DNA of 64,000 nt, taken from NCBI RefSeq assembly GCF_000355675.1, contig NC_020888.1, positions 1,089,001 to 1,153,000 of the forward strand. Reading direction: 5' to 3'. The translations under genes and the position numbers were made by a program. The DNA is from Thalassolituus oleivorans MIL-1. GTDB lineage: Bacteria > Pseudomonadota > Gammaproteobacteria > Pseudomonadales > Oceanobacteraceae. The notes beneath the pieces are model-generated. The model saw only the letters and a list, made by a program, of their open reading frames with translations. It did not search any database and was not told the origin of the DNA. Position 1 is the stretch's first letter; every line of letters starts with the position of its first letter. This document shows positions 10,045 to 19,302 of the stretch, in pieces.

Positions 10045-10358
10045 TGATGACAAGACGTTTAACACCGGAAGAATTTGCTGCGACTCGCATTAATCCACAG
10101 CGAGTAAACTCAGGTCAGCCTGTACCGCATTTATGGCAGTACGTAGAGGCCATTCCGGTGGCCGATTTTTGTGGATTTGATTGCCGCACAGGTGCTGTTA
10201 CACACGTTTATCGTATGAATGATCAATACGAGCATATTCTTGTGAATAGCGAGTTCATGGGGGTTGCCATGGTGATTGTTGTGGATCTGGTGCAGCAGGA
10301 TATCTACGGACATTTTTTGTTAGATATTAATCCACCGAATACAGAGATACCTGAATGA
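10044..10358 (+). CDS. Small conserved-looking protein of unknown function
   Basis: 104 residues, no signal peptide or TM segment. It starts inside the TAATG overlap with the TIGR03545 gene, so it is probably co-translated. The N-terminus is basic and the C-terminal half alternates hydrophobic strands (HILVNSEFMGVAMVIVVDLV), suggesting a small alpha/beta cytosolic domain. I do not recognise the family. A terminator follows immediately. Confidence 0.6.
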   Translation: MMTRRLTPEEFAATRINPQRVNSGQPVPHLWQYVEAIPVADFCGFDCRTGAVTHVYRMNDQYEHILVNSEFMGVAMVIVVDLVQQDIYGHFLLDINPPNTEIPE

Positions 10359-10359
10359 T

Positions 10360-10396
10360 AAAAAGGCCGCTATTATTTTTGATAGTGGCCTTTTTC
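10360..10396. terminator. Bidirectional intrinsic terminator
   Basis: Arms AAAAAGGCC(G)CTAT and ATAG(T)GGCCTTTTT form a stem of about 13 bp with one G-T wobble, flanked by an A-run and a T-run. It sits between convergent genes and can serve both strands. Confidence 0.85.
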
Positions 10397-10414
10397 TTTC
10401 ATGGCTAGAAGTAC

Positions 10415-11185
10415 TTACGGTCGGTTTAAAAATCGCATCATCTGGCGATTGAGCCATGAAGGAGTGATTTGATTCAGCGCATAGAGAATCTGAAATTGTA
10501 AACTTACCGCACGGTGGGTTTTAGGATTCTGAATTTGGGCAAGAATTGCTGCGGTAATATCCTTGGCGTCTAGATTTACACCTAGGCGATTTAGGATACG
10601 TGATTCGCTGGTCTGAGAGGTAACCATATGGGTATTAACGAAGGGAGGCATAATATCGGTTACGCTGATCTTATGGTCTGCCCATTCAATATTAAGCGCT
10701 TCTGTTAAGCCGCGTACTGCAAACTTGGAGGCAGAGTAACTTGCCAAATGAGGAACACCATAGGTGGCAGACGCTGAACTCATATTGATCACTTGTGATT
10801 TTGGTGTGTTGCGCAGATATGGAAAGGCGGCTTGGCAGCCATGCACGACGCCCATCACATTGATATCGAATATTTGTTGATGACGTGCCGTACTGATGTC
10901 TTCAAACCGATCAATTTGTAAAATGCCAGCGCAGTTGAATAATAGATTGAGTCGCTGTTTATTATTCTCGGCAAAGCTTTTAATGCAGTCGGTTACTTGG
11001 TTGGCATCACGCACGTCGAGTTGATAACAGTGCACCCGATTTGGGTCCCAATTTGCACTGTATTCTTTTAATGCATCGAGATTAATATCAGCGATGCCGA
11101 GTGTCCAGCCATTGGCATAGAGTGCTTCAACGGTCGACTTGCCGATACCCGACGCGGCACCGGTAATAAAGGCTGTTTTGATCAT
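10415..11185 (-). CDS. SDR family NAD(P)-dependent oxidoreductase
   Basis: 256-residue classical short-chain dehydrogenase. The cofactor motif TGAASGIGKS is at the N-terminus; NCAG stands for the structural NNAG; the catalytic Ser lies in NMSSASATYG and the YxxxK in YSASK. It is 27 nt downstream of the flavin monooxygenase on the same strand, so it probably acts on the same pathway, for example oxidising an alcohol to the ketone that the monooxygenase consumes. The substrate is not readable from the sequence. Confidence 0.88.
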   Translation of the reverse strand: MIKTAFITGAASGIGKSTVEALYANGWTLGIADINLDALKEYSANWDPNRVHCYQLDVRDANQVTDCIKSFAENNKQRLNLLFNCAGILQIDRFEDISTARHQQIFDINVMGVVHGCQAAFPYLRNTPKSQVINMSSASATYGVPHLASYSASKFAVRGLTEALNIEWADHKISVTDIMPPFVNTHMVTSQTSESRILNRLGVNLDAKDITAAILAQIQNPKTHRAVSLQFQILYALNQITPSWLNRQMMRFLNRP

Positions 11186-11212
11186 GGTAATTATCTCTAG
11201 TATTTGGTTTAA

Positions 11213-12667
11213 CTATTGTTGGCAATGATAGTCGTTTGGATGAAACTCACTCGTCATGCGCCGATAGTTAAAGGTGAAGGTTGGCCAATTAACGGTATTT
11301 TTACCTTCGTCGGTGATATACCAGCTATGACAGCCTTGATTCCAGACGGTATTTTTTATCTTTGTTTGTATATTTTCGTTAAATGCTCTCTGCGGCGTTG
11401 CCAGTACATCAATACTGCGGAAACCACCTTTTTCTTGGTATTTGATCGCCGATAGAATGTAGCGAAATTGGCTTTCTAACATATAAATTATTGAGTTATG
11501 GCCAAGATTTGTATTTGGCCCATACAACATAAATAAGTTTGGGAAACCCTGAACATTAATACCTAAGTAGGCTTCGGCACCGTTTTTCCAGACGTCGTGC
11601 AAGGATTGACCGTTAGCCCCTGTAATTGTCATTGGTACTAGGAATTCGGTGGCTTTAAAACCCGTCGCATAAATAATGACGTCCACAGGATGGTGCTGGC
11701 CATTGTTATCAATAATACCAGAGTCGTTAACGCTACTAATGCCATCGCTGCATAGAGAGACATTGTTGCGTTTCATGGTTTCGTAGTAATTATTAGCCAA
11801 CAGTATGCGCTTACATCCCATCGGATAATTAGGTGTTAAGGCTTTTCTTAATTCAGGGTCTTTAATCTGGGACTTCATGTAGCGAGCCCATTGTCCTGCC
11901 ATAATTTTCATAAGGTGTTCATGAAAACGAAAACCTAAAACGCGACTTTCATATTGTAGGTACGTTTTTACGCGACTCAGTTTTTGTAGGCCCGGTACCC
12001 ATTTCAGTAGTGCGTGCTCCCACGGCGTGTATGCGCGATCAGGCTTAGGCAAGACATAGGGAGCGGAGCGTTGGAATAAGGTGACCTGAGCCGCAATCTT
12101 AGAAATTTCGGGTACAAATTGAATTGCGGAGGCGCCAGTGCCGATAACAGCCACTGTTTTTCCGGTGAGATCAATATCATGACGCCATTGAGCAGAATGA
12201 AAGTGCTCACCCTTAAAATCATCTAGCCCCGAGATGTTTGGAATCAGAGGGCGATTAAGTTGCCCCGTTGCCGTAATCAGATAACGTGCCGTAATTTGAT
12301 TGCCATTTTCAGCCTCAATTACCCAGTGCTGCCGCTCGGTGTCGAACTCTGCCGAGCGTACGCCGTGATCAAATCTCAGGTGACTGATAACTTGGTATTG
12401 CTGAGCACATTGTTGGATGTAGCTGAGAATTTCTGGTTGACGTGCAAAACGGTACTGCCAGTCTTTTTTGGGCGCAAATGAATAAGAATATAGATGGGAT
12501 GGCACATCACAGGCAGCGCCGGGATAGGTGTTGTCGCGCCAGCAACCGCCGAAATCGCTGGCTTTTTCCCATATTTGGAAATCAGACTTGCCAGATTTCT
12601 TTAATTGTATTGCCATGCCGATTCCGCCGAAGCCGGCACCAATGATAAGGCATTCAATGTGTTGCAT
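11213..12667 (-). CDS. Flavin monooxygenase of Baeyer-Villiger type
   Basis: 484 residues. The FAD Rossmann motif is GAGFGGIG near residue 8, followed by the family stretch DNTYPGAACDVPSHLYSYSF. The BVMO fingerprint FxGxxxHxxxW is present as FKGEHFHSAQW. The NADPH Rossmann motif is VIGTGASAIQFVPEI, and a late ATGF segment occurs as YATGFKATEF. Family members insert oxygen into ketones; related enzymes such as AlmA act in long-chain alkane use, so the true substrate is open. The SDR downstream and the divergent AraC regulator suggest an inducible two-gene catabolic operon. Confidence 0.88.
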   Translation of the reverse strand: MQHIECLIIGAGFGGIGMAIQLKKSGKSDFQIWEKASDFGGCWRDNTYPGAACDVPSHLYSYSFAPKKDWQYRFARQPEILSYIQQCAQQYQVISHLRFDHGVRSAEFDTERQHWVIEAENGNQITARYLITATGQLNRPLIPNISGLDDFKGEHFHSAQWRHDIDLTGKTVAVIGTGASAIQFVPEISKIAAQVTLFQRSAPYVLPKPDRAYTPWEHALLKWVPGLQKLSRVKTYLQYESRVLGFRFHEHLMKIMAGQWARYMKSQIKDPELRKALTPNYPMGCKRILLANNYYETMKRNNVSLCSDGISSVNDSGIIDNNGQHHPVDVIIYATGFKATEFLVPMTITGANGQSLHDVWKNGAEAYLGINVQGFPNLFMLYGPNTNLGHNSIIYMLESQFRYILSAIKYQEKGGFRSIDVLATPQRAFNENIQTKIKNTVWNQGCHSWYITDEGKNTVNWPTFTFNYRRMTSEFHPNDYHCQQ

Positions 12668-12741
12668 GCGTCACCTATTATTATCTTTATTTAAACGAGT
12701 AGCTCATTTTGTGGCAGACGTTCGCAATAAGCCATGTCACA

Positions 12742-12769
12742 ATCGGACGAGTTTTTGTGATTATCGGAC
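12742..12769. promoter_or_regulatory. Direct repeat ATCGGAC with 21-bp period
   Basis: ATCGGAC occurs at 12742-12748 and 12763-12769, exactly 21 bp apart on the same face of the helix, in the 118-bp divergent region between the monooxygenase and its AraC-family regulator. AraC-family proteins typically bind such direct repeats with their two HTH motifs. The site overlaps the expected promoter of the regulator and lies 75-102 bp upstream of the monooxygenase start. Confidence 0.5.
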
Positions 12770-12785
12770 ACGCAAGGTACATTAA

Positions 12786-13817
12786 ATGGTCAATCGCTCG
12801 CTCAGTCGCAGTATTAGTAGTGTACTTCTGATTCTGGAATTTGCGCGCTCGCGCGGTATTGATACTGAAGCTCTGCTGACAGGCACTCATTTGCAGGAAT
12901 TAATGCCATTTAATCCAATGCAAATGGTGAATGAGGCGCAAGAGTTTAGGCTGCTGGATAACTTAGCGGAGCATGTGGATAGTCCGTTTCTGGCTGGTTT
13001 CGAATTGGGATTGAACTATCAACTCACAAGCTACGGCATTTGGGGTTTTGCTTTACTGGCCAGTCCGAGTTTAGGCAAGGCCATTGAATTAGGGTTACGT
13101 TACGTTGATTTGACCTATTCTTTCTGCGATATCTCGCTGCATATTGAGGGACAAGAGGCCATCATGGTTTATACCCCACGTCACGATGGACTAGGAGGGG
13201 TGATGGCACTAGGGCGAGATATCGGCGCTCTATTGCTGATCCAGCGGGAAATTTTTAATGGTGAAGTGCCGCGAGAGCGGGTAGAGCTCACCTCTTCAGA
13301 GCCTGATCTATCGGCGCAGCAGCGCCATGTCTTAAATGGTTTGGCACAATGCCCCGTGATATTTAACGCCAAACGCAATGCAGTCGTTTTATCAGCCGAG
13401 ATATTAGATAAACCCTTACCTAGGGCCAATGCGGTAACGTTAGCGGTGTGTGAGCAGCAATGTCGTGACTTATTGGCTACGCGTCAGGAATGGCAGGGCT
13501 TTGCGGAACAGGTACGCAATGCACTACTACACTCCGGCTTAGGGTCCAGTATGGAGCGGGTGGCGAGTTATCTATCTATGTCGACCCGCACGATGCATCG
13601 TCAGTTAGCGGAAGAAGGCACGCGTTGGCGGGCTGTTAGAGATGACGTTCGCTTAGGTATGGCAGAAGCCTTGCTGAGTGCTGGCTATATTCAATTGGAT
13701 GAAATTGCGGAGCGGGTTGGCTATTCCGATTTATCCAATTTTAGTCATGCATTTCGACGCTGGAAAGGGTTGTCTCCGGCTCAATACCGGCGTCAACAGC
13801 TCGATAAAGCGCTGTGA
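12786..13817 (+). CDS. AraC family transcriptional regulator (arabinose-binding-like N-terminus)
   Basis: 343 residues. The N-terminal half matches the large ligand-binding domain of the OruR/ArgR-type AraC subgroup (for example LTSYGIWGFALLASPSLGKAIELG). The C-terminal about 100 residues hold two HTH motifs, the second with the signature region AERVGYSDLSNFSHAFRRWKGLSPAQYRR. AAGG precedes the ATG. It is divergent from the monooxygenase-SDR operon and is its probable activator; the inducer is unknown. Confidence 0.9.
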   Translation: MVNRSLSRSISSVLLILEFARSRGIDTEALLTGTHLQELMPFNPMQMVNEAQEFRLLDNLAEHVDSPFLAGFELGLNYQLTSYGIWGFALLASPSLGKAIELGLRYVDLTYSFCDISLHIEGQEAIMVYTPRHDGLGGVMALGRDIGALLLIQREIFNGEVPRERVELTSSEPDLSAQQRHVLNGLAQCPVIFNAKRNAVVLSAEILDKPLPRANAVTLAVCEQQCRDLLATRQEWQGFAEQVRNALLHSGLGSSMERVASYLSMSTRTMHRQLAEEGTRWRAVRDDVRLGMAEALLSAGYIQLDEIAERVGYSDLSNFSHAFRRWKGLSPAQYRRQQLDKAL

Positions 13818-13836
13818 CGCCAGTTTGATCTAGCTG

Positions 13837-16698
13837 TCAGTTCGTTGTTGGAATTGCCGTTAAATCGGGACGCGGAAACGCCGGGAGCTGACTGCGGTTT
13901 TGCTCGGACAGAGGCGTAAGGTTTTCGATGTCACCACCTTTGCTAAATACGGCCCAGCTAAATTTCTTCTCGGTAATAGCATCATTATAAAGCGTGATAA
14001 TGTCATCGAGAGTAAGAGTTTTAACTTGTTCGGCAATGGCACTGCGGGTATCGAAACTGTATCGACCAACCGTTATTTCTTGCCAGAATTGCCCAGCTTT
14101 TTCTGGCATATTTTTAGCTTTTTCTAATAATAAGGTCACTAAACCTTCTTTGAATGCAGCAAATTCCTCAGGTGTCGTCGCGGCTAGCTGAGGTGCGAAA
14201 TTTTCGAAGAAAATTTGGCTTTGTTGCATGATTTTGTTCGGGGTTGCGGTTGGTGATTGCACGACAAATAACAGCCCAGGAACCGTTTGCTGTGGAAATG
14301 CAGTGGCAACGACAACGTAGCCAAGTTGCTGTTCTGTGCGCATGTATTGGTAATACGGCGCGCTGAGTATTTGCGTTAGCAGCGACATACGCGCACGACT
14401 ATTATCGTCGGTTGCTTGCCCTTGAATATATAGGCTAAAGGCATTGTCAGGATGCTCTTGCTCAATCACTTGACTGAATTGACCCTCTGGAAGTTGTTTA
14501 ACTTCTGGCAAAGGCAAGGTAGAGGCATTGGCAGGGAAGCGTTTAGCAACGATATCCGCCATTTCTTTAGCGTCTTTTTCGCTAACGTTACCGTGGACAT
14601 AAAGAATACTGGACAAGTCGTTGCTGTACTCGTTAGCAAAGCGAATCACATCTTCACGGTTCACATCGGCTAGCGCAGCCAGTAAATCGTCTTCATTGAA
14701 AGATGGCTCATATAACCAATGCTTGAGTTCCGCGATGGTACGCTGGAAAGGTTTGGCTTTTAGATTGTTTTCTAACGAGCGCTGCAGTGATGCACGATAA
14801 CGTTCAAATTCATCATCGCTAATGACTAGGTTGTTCATTTCACTTAAAACACGGCGCATCAGTTCAGGTAATTTATCTTGGTAGCCGCCGAAACCGATAT
14901 CTAAGCCTCGATTCGTCGCGCTAAGCGAGTAATTTAAACCCGCTAACGATGCCGGATAGCTGTAGGTATTTAATGCTTCATTAATAGCGCGGGCGTATAA
15001 CTTTGCCAGTACTTGTTGGCGCGCACTTTGTTGCACCGGCTCTAGTGCTAAGCGCAAAATGATTTGGCTTTTCGGTGCTTTGAATTCGTTTTCTGGATAG
15101 TACCAAGCTTGTTGACCATCGTTATGTATCAACGCCGTTGGCGTTGCGCGTTCGGTACCCGCATGCAAGCTAAAGTCGGTTGGAATAAAAGGGTTTGCTA
15201 CTGGTAGGTGCAAGGCATCTAAACCATTTGTTTCGATATCCAGCTTAGCGTAGTCGCTAGGGCGAATACGCATTGGCGTTGCATACCAAGGATCAACCAT
15301 ATCGGTAACAACACCCGGCGCGATTAGAGTGCGCAACATATTGTTAGCACTCAAAGCATTTAAGTATGGACGCATCTGTTCGTCGGTCGGAATAAGCGCT
15401 TTGTAATTTCCGTAAATAATATCTTGAACAGGGAATAACTGCATATTAGTGCTGACGCGCACTACATAGTCGGATAACTGTCCGTGTTCCAAATAGCGGA
15501 AAGTCAATTCGTTCAGTTGCTGCTGTTCTGTTTTTAAATATTCTGGAAATGGCTTAACTTTCATTAACTCAAAGTAGTGCATTAAGGCTTGAGTAATATT
15601 TTCGGTATGCAAAAGACCCAAGCGAGTAAGGCTAATTTGCACCGTTAAAGCAGATTCATTTTCGGTGCTGATCGCGCGACCAGAGCTAAGTGCTTCAGCC
15701 CAGCCTTGTTGTTTTAGATAGGCGAGTAGACTGCCTTCGCCTTCGTGGCCAATTAAATTCGACAGCAGTTGTACGGGTTTATAATCATACAGGCTCATGA
15801 CTTCTGGCATTGGGAAGGTGAACTGTAAGCGACGAATTTCCTTTACGGGTTCGATATTCATGTCGAGTGGCAACTGGCCTTCAACAAACAGAGGCTTGTG
15901 ATTAATCTGCTTGGCAATTTCACGTTTAGGCACAGCGGAGAAATGGCTGCGTGCCCACCCCTCTAATTGTTCTAATGGATAATCACCCGCTAATACAAGT
16001 GTCATACGATCAGATGAGTAGTGTTCTTTGTAAAATGCGAGTAAGTCATCTCGTACCTTACTATCGGCAGTATCTGACAGCGTATCGAGGTTACCGGTTG
16101 AGAACTTAGCGTATGGATGTTCGGGATTCATTGCCTGTTTTTCGGCAGAAAAAATACGGCGGAAATCATCTTTTAACTTAGATTGAAATTCTGCATGAAC
16201 GGCATTTTTCTCGCGATCGACATAAGCTTCATCAAAGCGCGGAGAAATAAAGAAAGGAGCAAAGCGGTCAAGTGCGCCTGCCATTGCATCGTTTTCTATT
16301 TCGTAAAAATAGGTTGTTTGGGCGTGCGCAGTAAAGGCGTTATGGCTACCGCCGTTACGGCTAATATAGGCTTGGTATTCGCCTGGCTCTGGATACGGAT
16401 CTGTCCCCAAAAACAGCATATGTTCGAGGAAGTGAGCTAAGCCATTGCGGTTATCTGGATCATCGCCACTGCCGACACTAACGGTCATTGCTGCGGCGGC
16501 TTTGTCGGTGTTTGGTGTGTTAATTAACACGACTTTGAGGCCGTTATCTAATTCTAAATAGCGGTAACTGAACGGGTCTGCAGGGCTAGTAATAATGTCA
16601 CTAGAATCTGCAGATGTCAGAGTGTCGGGTTTCAACATAGAGTAACCAATGGCGGCTAATACGATTAAAAAAAAGATCCAGTAACGCGGCGATAACAT
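13837..16698 (-). CDS. M16 family zinc metalloprotease, pitrilysin/insulinase type
   Basis: 953 residues, the length of protease III (PtrA). The inverted zinc motif HxxEH appears as HFLEH at about residue 88, with the distal Glu in EKNAVHAEF. The following RNGGSHNAFT segment is typical of the family, and the second and third M16 domains are present (for example YYQYMRTEQQLGYVV). The N-terminus has a hydrophobic segment that may be a signal or a membrane anchor. The likely role is degradation of periplasmic peptides. It lies 8 nt downstream of a small unknown gene. Confidence 0.93.
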   Translation of the reverse strand: MLSPRYWIFFLIVLAAIGYSMLKPDTLTSADSSDIITSPADPFSYRYLELDNGLKVVLINTPNTDKAAAAMTVSVGSGDDPDNRNGLAHFLEHMLFLGTDPYPEPGEYQAYISRNGGSHNAFTAHAQTTYFYEIENDAMAGALDRFAPFFISPRFDEAYVDREKNAVHAEFQSKLKDDFRRIFSAEKQAMNPEHPYAKFSTGNLDTLSDTADSKVRDDLLAFYKEHYSSDRMTLVLAGDYPLEQLEGWARSHFSAVPKREIAKQINHKPLFVEGQLPLDMNIEPVKEIRRLQFTFPMPEVMSLYDYKPVQLLSNLIGHEGEGSLLAYLKQQGWAEALSSGRAISTENESALTVQISLTRLGLLHTENITQALMHYFELMKVKPFPEYLKTEQQQLNELTFRYLEHGQLSDYVVRVSTNMQLFPVQDIIYGNYKALIPTDEQMRPYLNALSANNMLRTLIAPGVVTDMVDPWYATPMRIRPSDYAKLDIETNGLDALHLPVANPFIPTDFSLHAGTERATPTALIHNDGQQAWYYPENEFKAPKSQIILRLALEPVQQSARQQVLAKLYARAINEALNTYSYPASLAGLNYSLSATNRGLDIGFGGYQDKLPELMRRVLSEMNNLVISDDEFERYRASLQRSLENNLKAKPFQRTIAELKHWLYEPSFNEDDLLAALADVNREDVIRFANEYSNDLSSILYVHGNVSEKDAKEMADIVAKRFPANASTLPLPEVKQLPEGQFSQVIEQEHPDNAFSLYIQGQATDDNSRARMSLLTQILSAPYYQYMRTEQQLGYVVVATAFPQQTVPGLLFVVQSPTATPNKIMQQSQIFFENFAPQLAATTPEEFAAFKEGLVTLLLEKAKNMPEKAGQFWQEITVGRYSFDTRSAIAEQVKTLTLDDIITLYNDAITEKKFSWAVFSKGGDIENLTPLSEQNRSQLPAFPRPDLTAIPTTN

Positions 16699-16706
16699 GC
16701 CAGCTC

Positions 16707-16967
16707 CTAGTGTGCTGTTCCGTTGTATTGAATAATCGCTTGAGCATCAGCAAGCGAATGCTTGAGCGGGTCTAGTTGTTCTATTTGGTGTAGACGCGCT
16801 TTAGCATCCTCCAGTTCCGTCAGCAACAAGGCAAATTGCCCTTCGAATGCTTGATCAATCACTTTGTACAGTTCTTGAACTTGATCGTTAGAGTTTGCAG
16901 CACTGCCTCCGTGCAGAGTCTTGAGGCAGGCGAGGGCAATCTGGTGGTAGGCTTTATCTTTATTCAC
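16707..16967 (-). CDS. Small protein of unknown function upstream of M16 protease
   Basis: 86 residues, acidic to neutral, predicted mostly helical, no signal or TM segment. It has a GAGC-like ribosome site and sits 8 nt before the protease gene, so the two are probably co-transcribed. I do not recognise the family; coding status is supported by position, by a full-length frame and by the absence of a competing ORF. Confidence 0.6.
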   Translation of the reverse strand: MNKDKAYHQIALACLKTLHGGSAANSNDQVQELYKVIDQAFEGQFALLLTELEDAKARLHQIEQLDPLKHSLADAQAIIQYNGTAH

Positions 16968-17036
16968 AGTCGGCTCCTGAGTTTAGTCCGCTATCATACC
17001 CAGCCCCCTAAGGGATAGCCAACCTTGGGGTTAAGG

Positions 17037-18548
17037 TTACCCCAATTGACTATCAGGTCCATACCAATGCAGCTGATTAAGATGCAGTTCGTGCGACATA
17101 ACCGCACCGCTGAGCCAATCGATGTTGGCTTTGTGGGTTGCTGCTAAGGCTTCCGATTGATGAATGTTGCGCGCGTAGATCAATACCCCGTGTTCATGCA
17201 GTTTTTGCAACATTCTTATCCCGGCGGCCCCCGTCTTTGCGTCTTGAATATTGGTGAGAAACTCGGGTGCTAAGGAGATTCCGTCAATAGGTAGATTTAA
17301 AATCTGACGGGCATTGAGAAAACTACGACCAAAATGACTGATCAAACGTTTGCAGCCATGTTCTTGTAGCTGTGCTTGCCAAGCTTGGGCACTCGGTTCG
17401 TCACTGATTAAATAGTCTTCATCCAAAATAACAGAGCATTGGATTGGTATCTGTTGGCGTGCGTTATTGAGTGCAGCCAAAAAGTGGTCGGTACAGCTAG
17501 GTGCTAAACCACTGGCATCGACAATGACATTTAAGGTTTCGGTGAAGCAGGTATCCCATGTATTAACCAACTGACTAAACCAACTGTCCCACTCCGTCTT
17601 TGAATAATTGCCTAGTTGATGGCTTTCTAAGGCGACTAGCCCCCCTTGTGCGTTAAATACTGGAAGGGCTCTAAATTCCAATTGGGCTACAGGGGCAATT
17701 GACGTCTCTTCTGCGCCAAGGCTTGTGGTGTCGGCGTTAACGAGTGATTCGGAGTTGCTCGTACCTGACTGATCTTTTCGTGAGTTAGTGTTGTGGTAGC
17801 TCGATACGGCTAAGGCGGGGTCGGCATGATTAAGATCATGCTCGTTGACTAAATTGAGCGCACACAGTCTGTAGCGTTTCCCCAGCGGACTAATCGCCAT
17901 CCAGCTCGGTACTTGGTCGTGATTTTGATTTAATAAGTTGAAATACCCGAGCCATACTTGGCCTGCATCCAGCTGGCGGGTGACTTCGGCCTCCAGCGTG
18001 ATGGCGATAGTCGAAAGGCTGGCAGAAAATAAGTTTACCCCTAGTAGGTCACTTTCTCGGCAATCTAGTGCTCGGCATAATGCAGGATTAGCCAAGCGAA
18101 CAATCCAGTTATCGTCGGTCAACAGCATGGCTTGATCAGCGACAATCGCTTGTTGCATCTGCTCTAAACGCTGTAAAAGAGCATGCTGTCTAAGCCCTTC
18201 ATGTATGTGCATGGTTAGCGTGTAGTTATCCCATGGTTTAGCAACAAAGCGATGTACAACGCCATCTTTCCACGCTTGCTGGAGCGCTTTGTAGTCGACT
18301 TGACCCGATAGCAGTAATCGATAGCTAGCAGGGGATAGACGCCGCACTTCTTCGCACAAGGAGATGCCGTCACGATGGGGCATTTTGTAGTCGGTGACCA
18401 TGAGGTGGATATCTTCACGTTGAATGATCTCTAACGCTTCTTCACCATCACTAGCTTCGAATAGTTGATAAGGCTCGGCCCGCAACATACGTCTAAGTGC
18501 TTGAATAATGCCGTTTTCATCATCGACCAGAAGAACGTTCAACTGCAT
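17037..18548 (-). CDS. Response regulator with PAS-like and degenerate EAL-like regions
   Basis: 503 residues. An intact receiver domain spans residues 1-120 with acidic pocket Asp9/Asp10, acceptor Asp53 in VTDYKMP and Lys in VAKPWD. A PAS-like region covers about 135-230. The C-terminal about 230 residues resemble an EAL phosphodiesterase fold but lack the catalytic motifs: EAL is replaced by ESH in VALESHQL, and the DDFG loop reads SHFGRSF. It is therefore probably an inactive c-di-GMP sensor or protein-interaction module. The gene is divergent from the HTH/pseudo-receiver gene. Confidence 0.72.
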   Translation of the reverse strand: MQLNVLLVDDENGIIQALRRMLRAEPYQLFEASDGEEALEIIQREDIHLMVTDYKMPHRDGISLCEEVRRLSPASYRLLLSGQVDYKALQQAWKDGVVHRFVAKPWDNYTLTMHIHEGLRQHALLQRLEQMQQAIVADQAMLLTDDNWIVRLANPALCRALDCRESDLLGVNLFSASLSTIAITLEAEVTRQLDAGQVWLGYFNLLNQNHDQVPSWMAISPLGKRYRLCALNLVNEHDLNHADPALAVSSYHNTNSRKDQSGTSNSESLVNADTTSLGAEETSIAPVAQLEFRALPVFNAQGGLVALESHQLGNYSKTEWDSWFSQLVNTWDTCFTETLNVIVDASGLAPSCTDHFLAALNNARQQIPIQCSVILDEDYLISDEPSAQAWQAQLQEHGCKRLISHFGRSFLNARQILNLPIDGISLAPEFLTNIQDAKTGAAGIRMLQKLHEHGVLIYARNIHQSEALAATHKANIDWLSGAVMSHELHLNQLHWYGPDSQLG

Positions 18549-18653
18549 GGGAGCCCCTGTCTCAGCTATACGCCGTCATAAATATACGAATCACAGCCCC
18601 GTGCGCAGAATCGCAATTAAGGTAAAGGATTAAAAAAATCTGCCGAATTCACC

Positions 18654-18680
18654 TTGCAATAACGCTGGGCTATCTATACT
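18654..18680 (+). promoter_or_regulatory. Candidate sigma-70 promoter
   Basis: TTGCAA at 18654-18659 and TATACT at 18675-18680 lie upstream of the GTG start at 18715. The 15-nt spacer is short, so this is tentative. Confidence 0.3.
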
Positions 18681-18714
18681 GGTTTTAGTGTAGTTACCAA
18701 ATTGAGAGTTTGCT

Positions 18715-19260
18715 GTGCGGGAAAAACAAGCACTTACAACAGGCGAGGTAGCGAAATACTGCGGAGTTAACTTCCGTACAGTGATTCGTTGGATCGAGCG
18801 CGGTCACCTCGATGCATATAAGCTTCCAGGGCGCGGCGACAACCGCATCCCAGTGGACAGTTTTGTTGATTTTCTTAACAACAACAATATGCCAATACCG
18901 GAAGAACTCGATCTCGGTGGGCATAAACTGGTGCTGTTAGCGGATGTCGACGATCTATCTGCTGATGTTGCAGCCTGCGTTCGACGCGCTGGATGGGACC
19001 TTATGGTGACGTCAGATCCCGTACATTTTGGTTGGCTGATCAGTCAGCATCAACCGGCGGCCGTTGCTATAACGCAGATGCAGTATGAGGTGTCTGTTAA
19101 TAGGCTGCTTAAGGACAGTGATGCGAAGGATGTATTGCGCATTTGTATCTCTCCGGGAGGTGTGTCTGACACCGCTGCACGAGATGGCTGGATTCATTTA
19201 AGTTGGCCAACAGATCAACCGCAGTTTGTATTGCAATTAACCAATAATGTAGCGGCTTAA
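18715..19260 (+). CDS. Excisionase-type HTH DNA-binding protein with pseudo-receiver domain
   Basis: 181 residues from a GTG start preceded by GAGAG. Residues 5-58 form a MerR/excisionase-like winged HTH (TTGEVAKYCGVNFRTVIRWI, then KLPGRGDNRIPVDSFVDFL). The rest (about 65-181) has the alternating strand/helix pattern of a receiver, but there is no Asp at the usual acceptor position and the conserved Lys is missing. It is followed after 42 nt by a hybrid kinase, so it may act as an unphosphorylated output or scaffold in that pathway. DNA target unknown. Confidence 0.7.
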   Translation: MREKQALTTGEVAKYCGVNFRTVIRWIERGHLDAYKLPGRGDNRIPVDSFVDFLNNNNMPIPEELDLGGHKLVLLADVDDLSADVAACVRRAGWDLMVTSDPVHFGWLISQHQPAAVAITQMQYEVSVNRLLKDSDAKDVLRICISPGGVSDTAARDGWIHLSWPTDQPQFVLQLTNNVAA

Positions 19261-19302
19261 GCGTTAATATAGGCTGGCCGGTTCAGGCCAAGGGATATTG
19301 CT

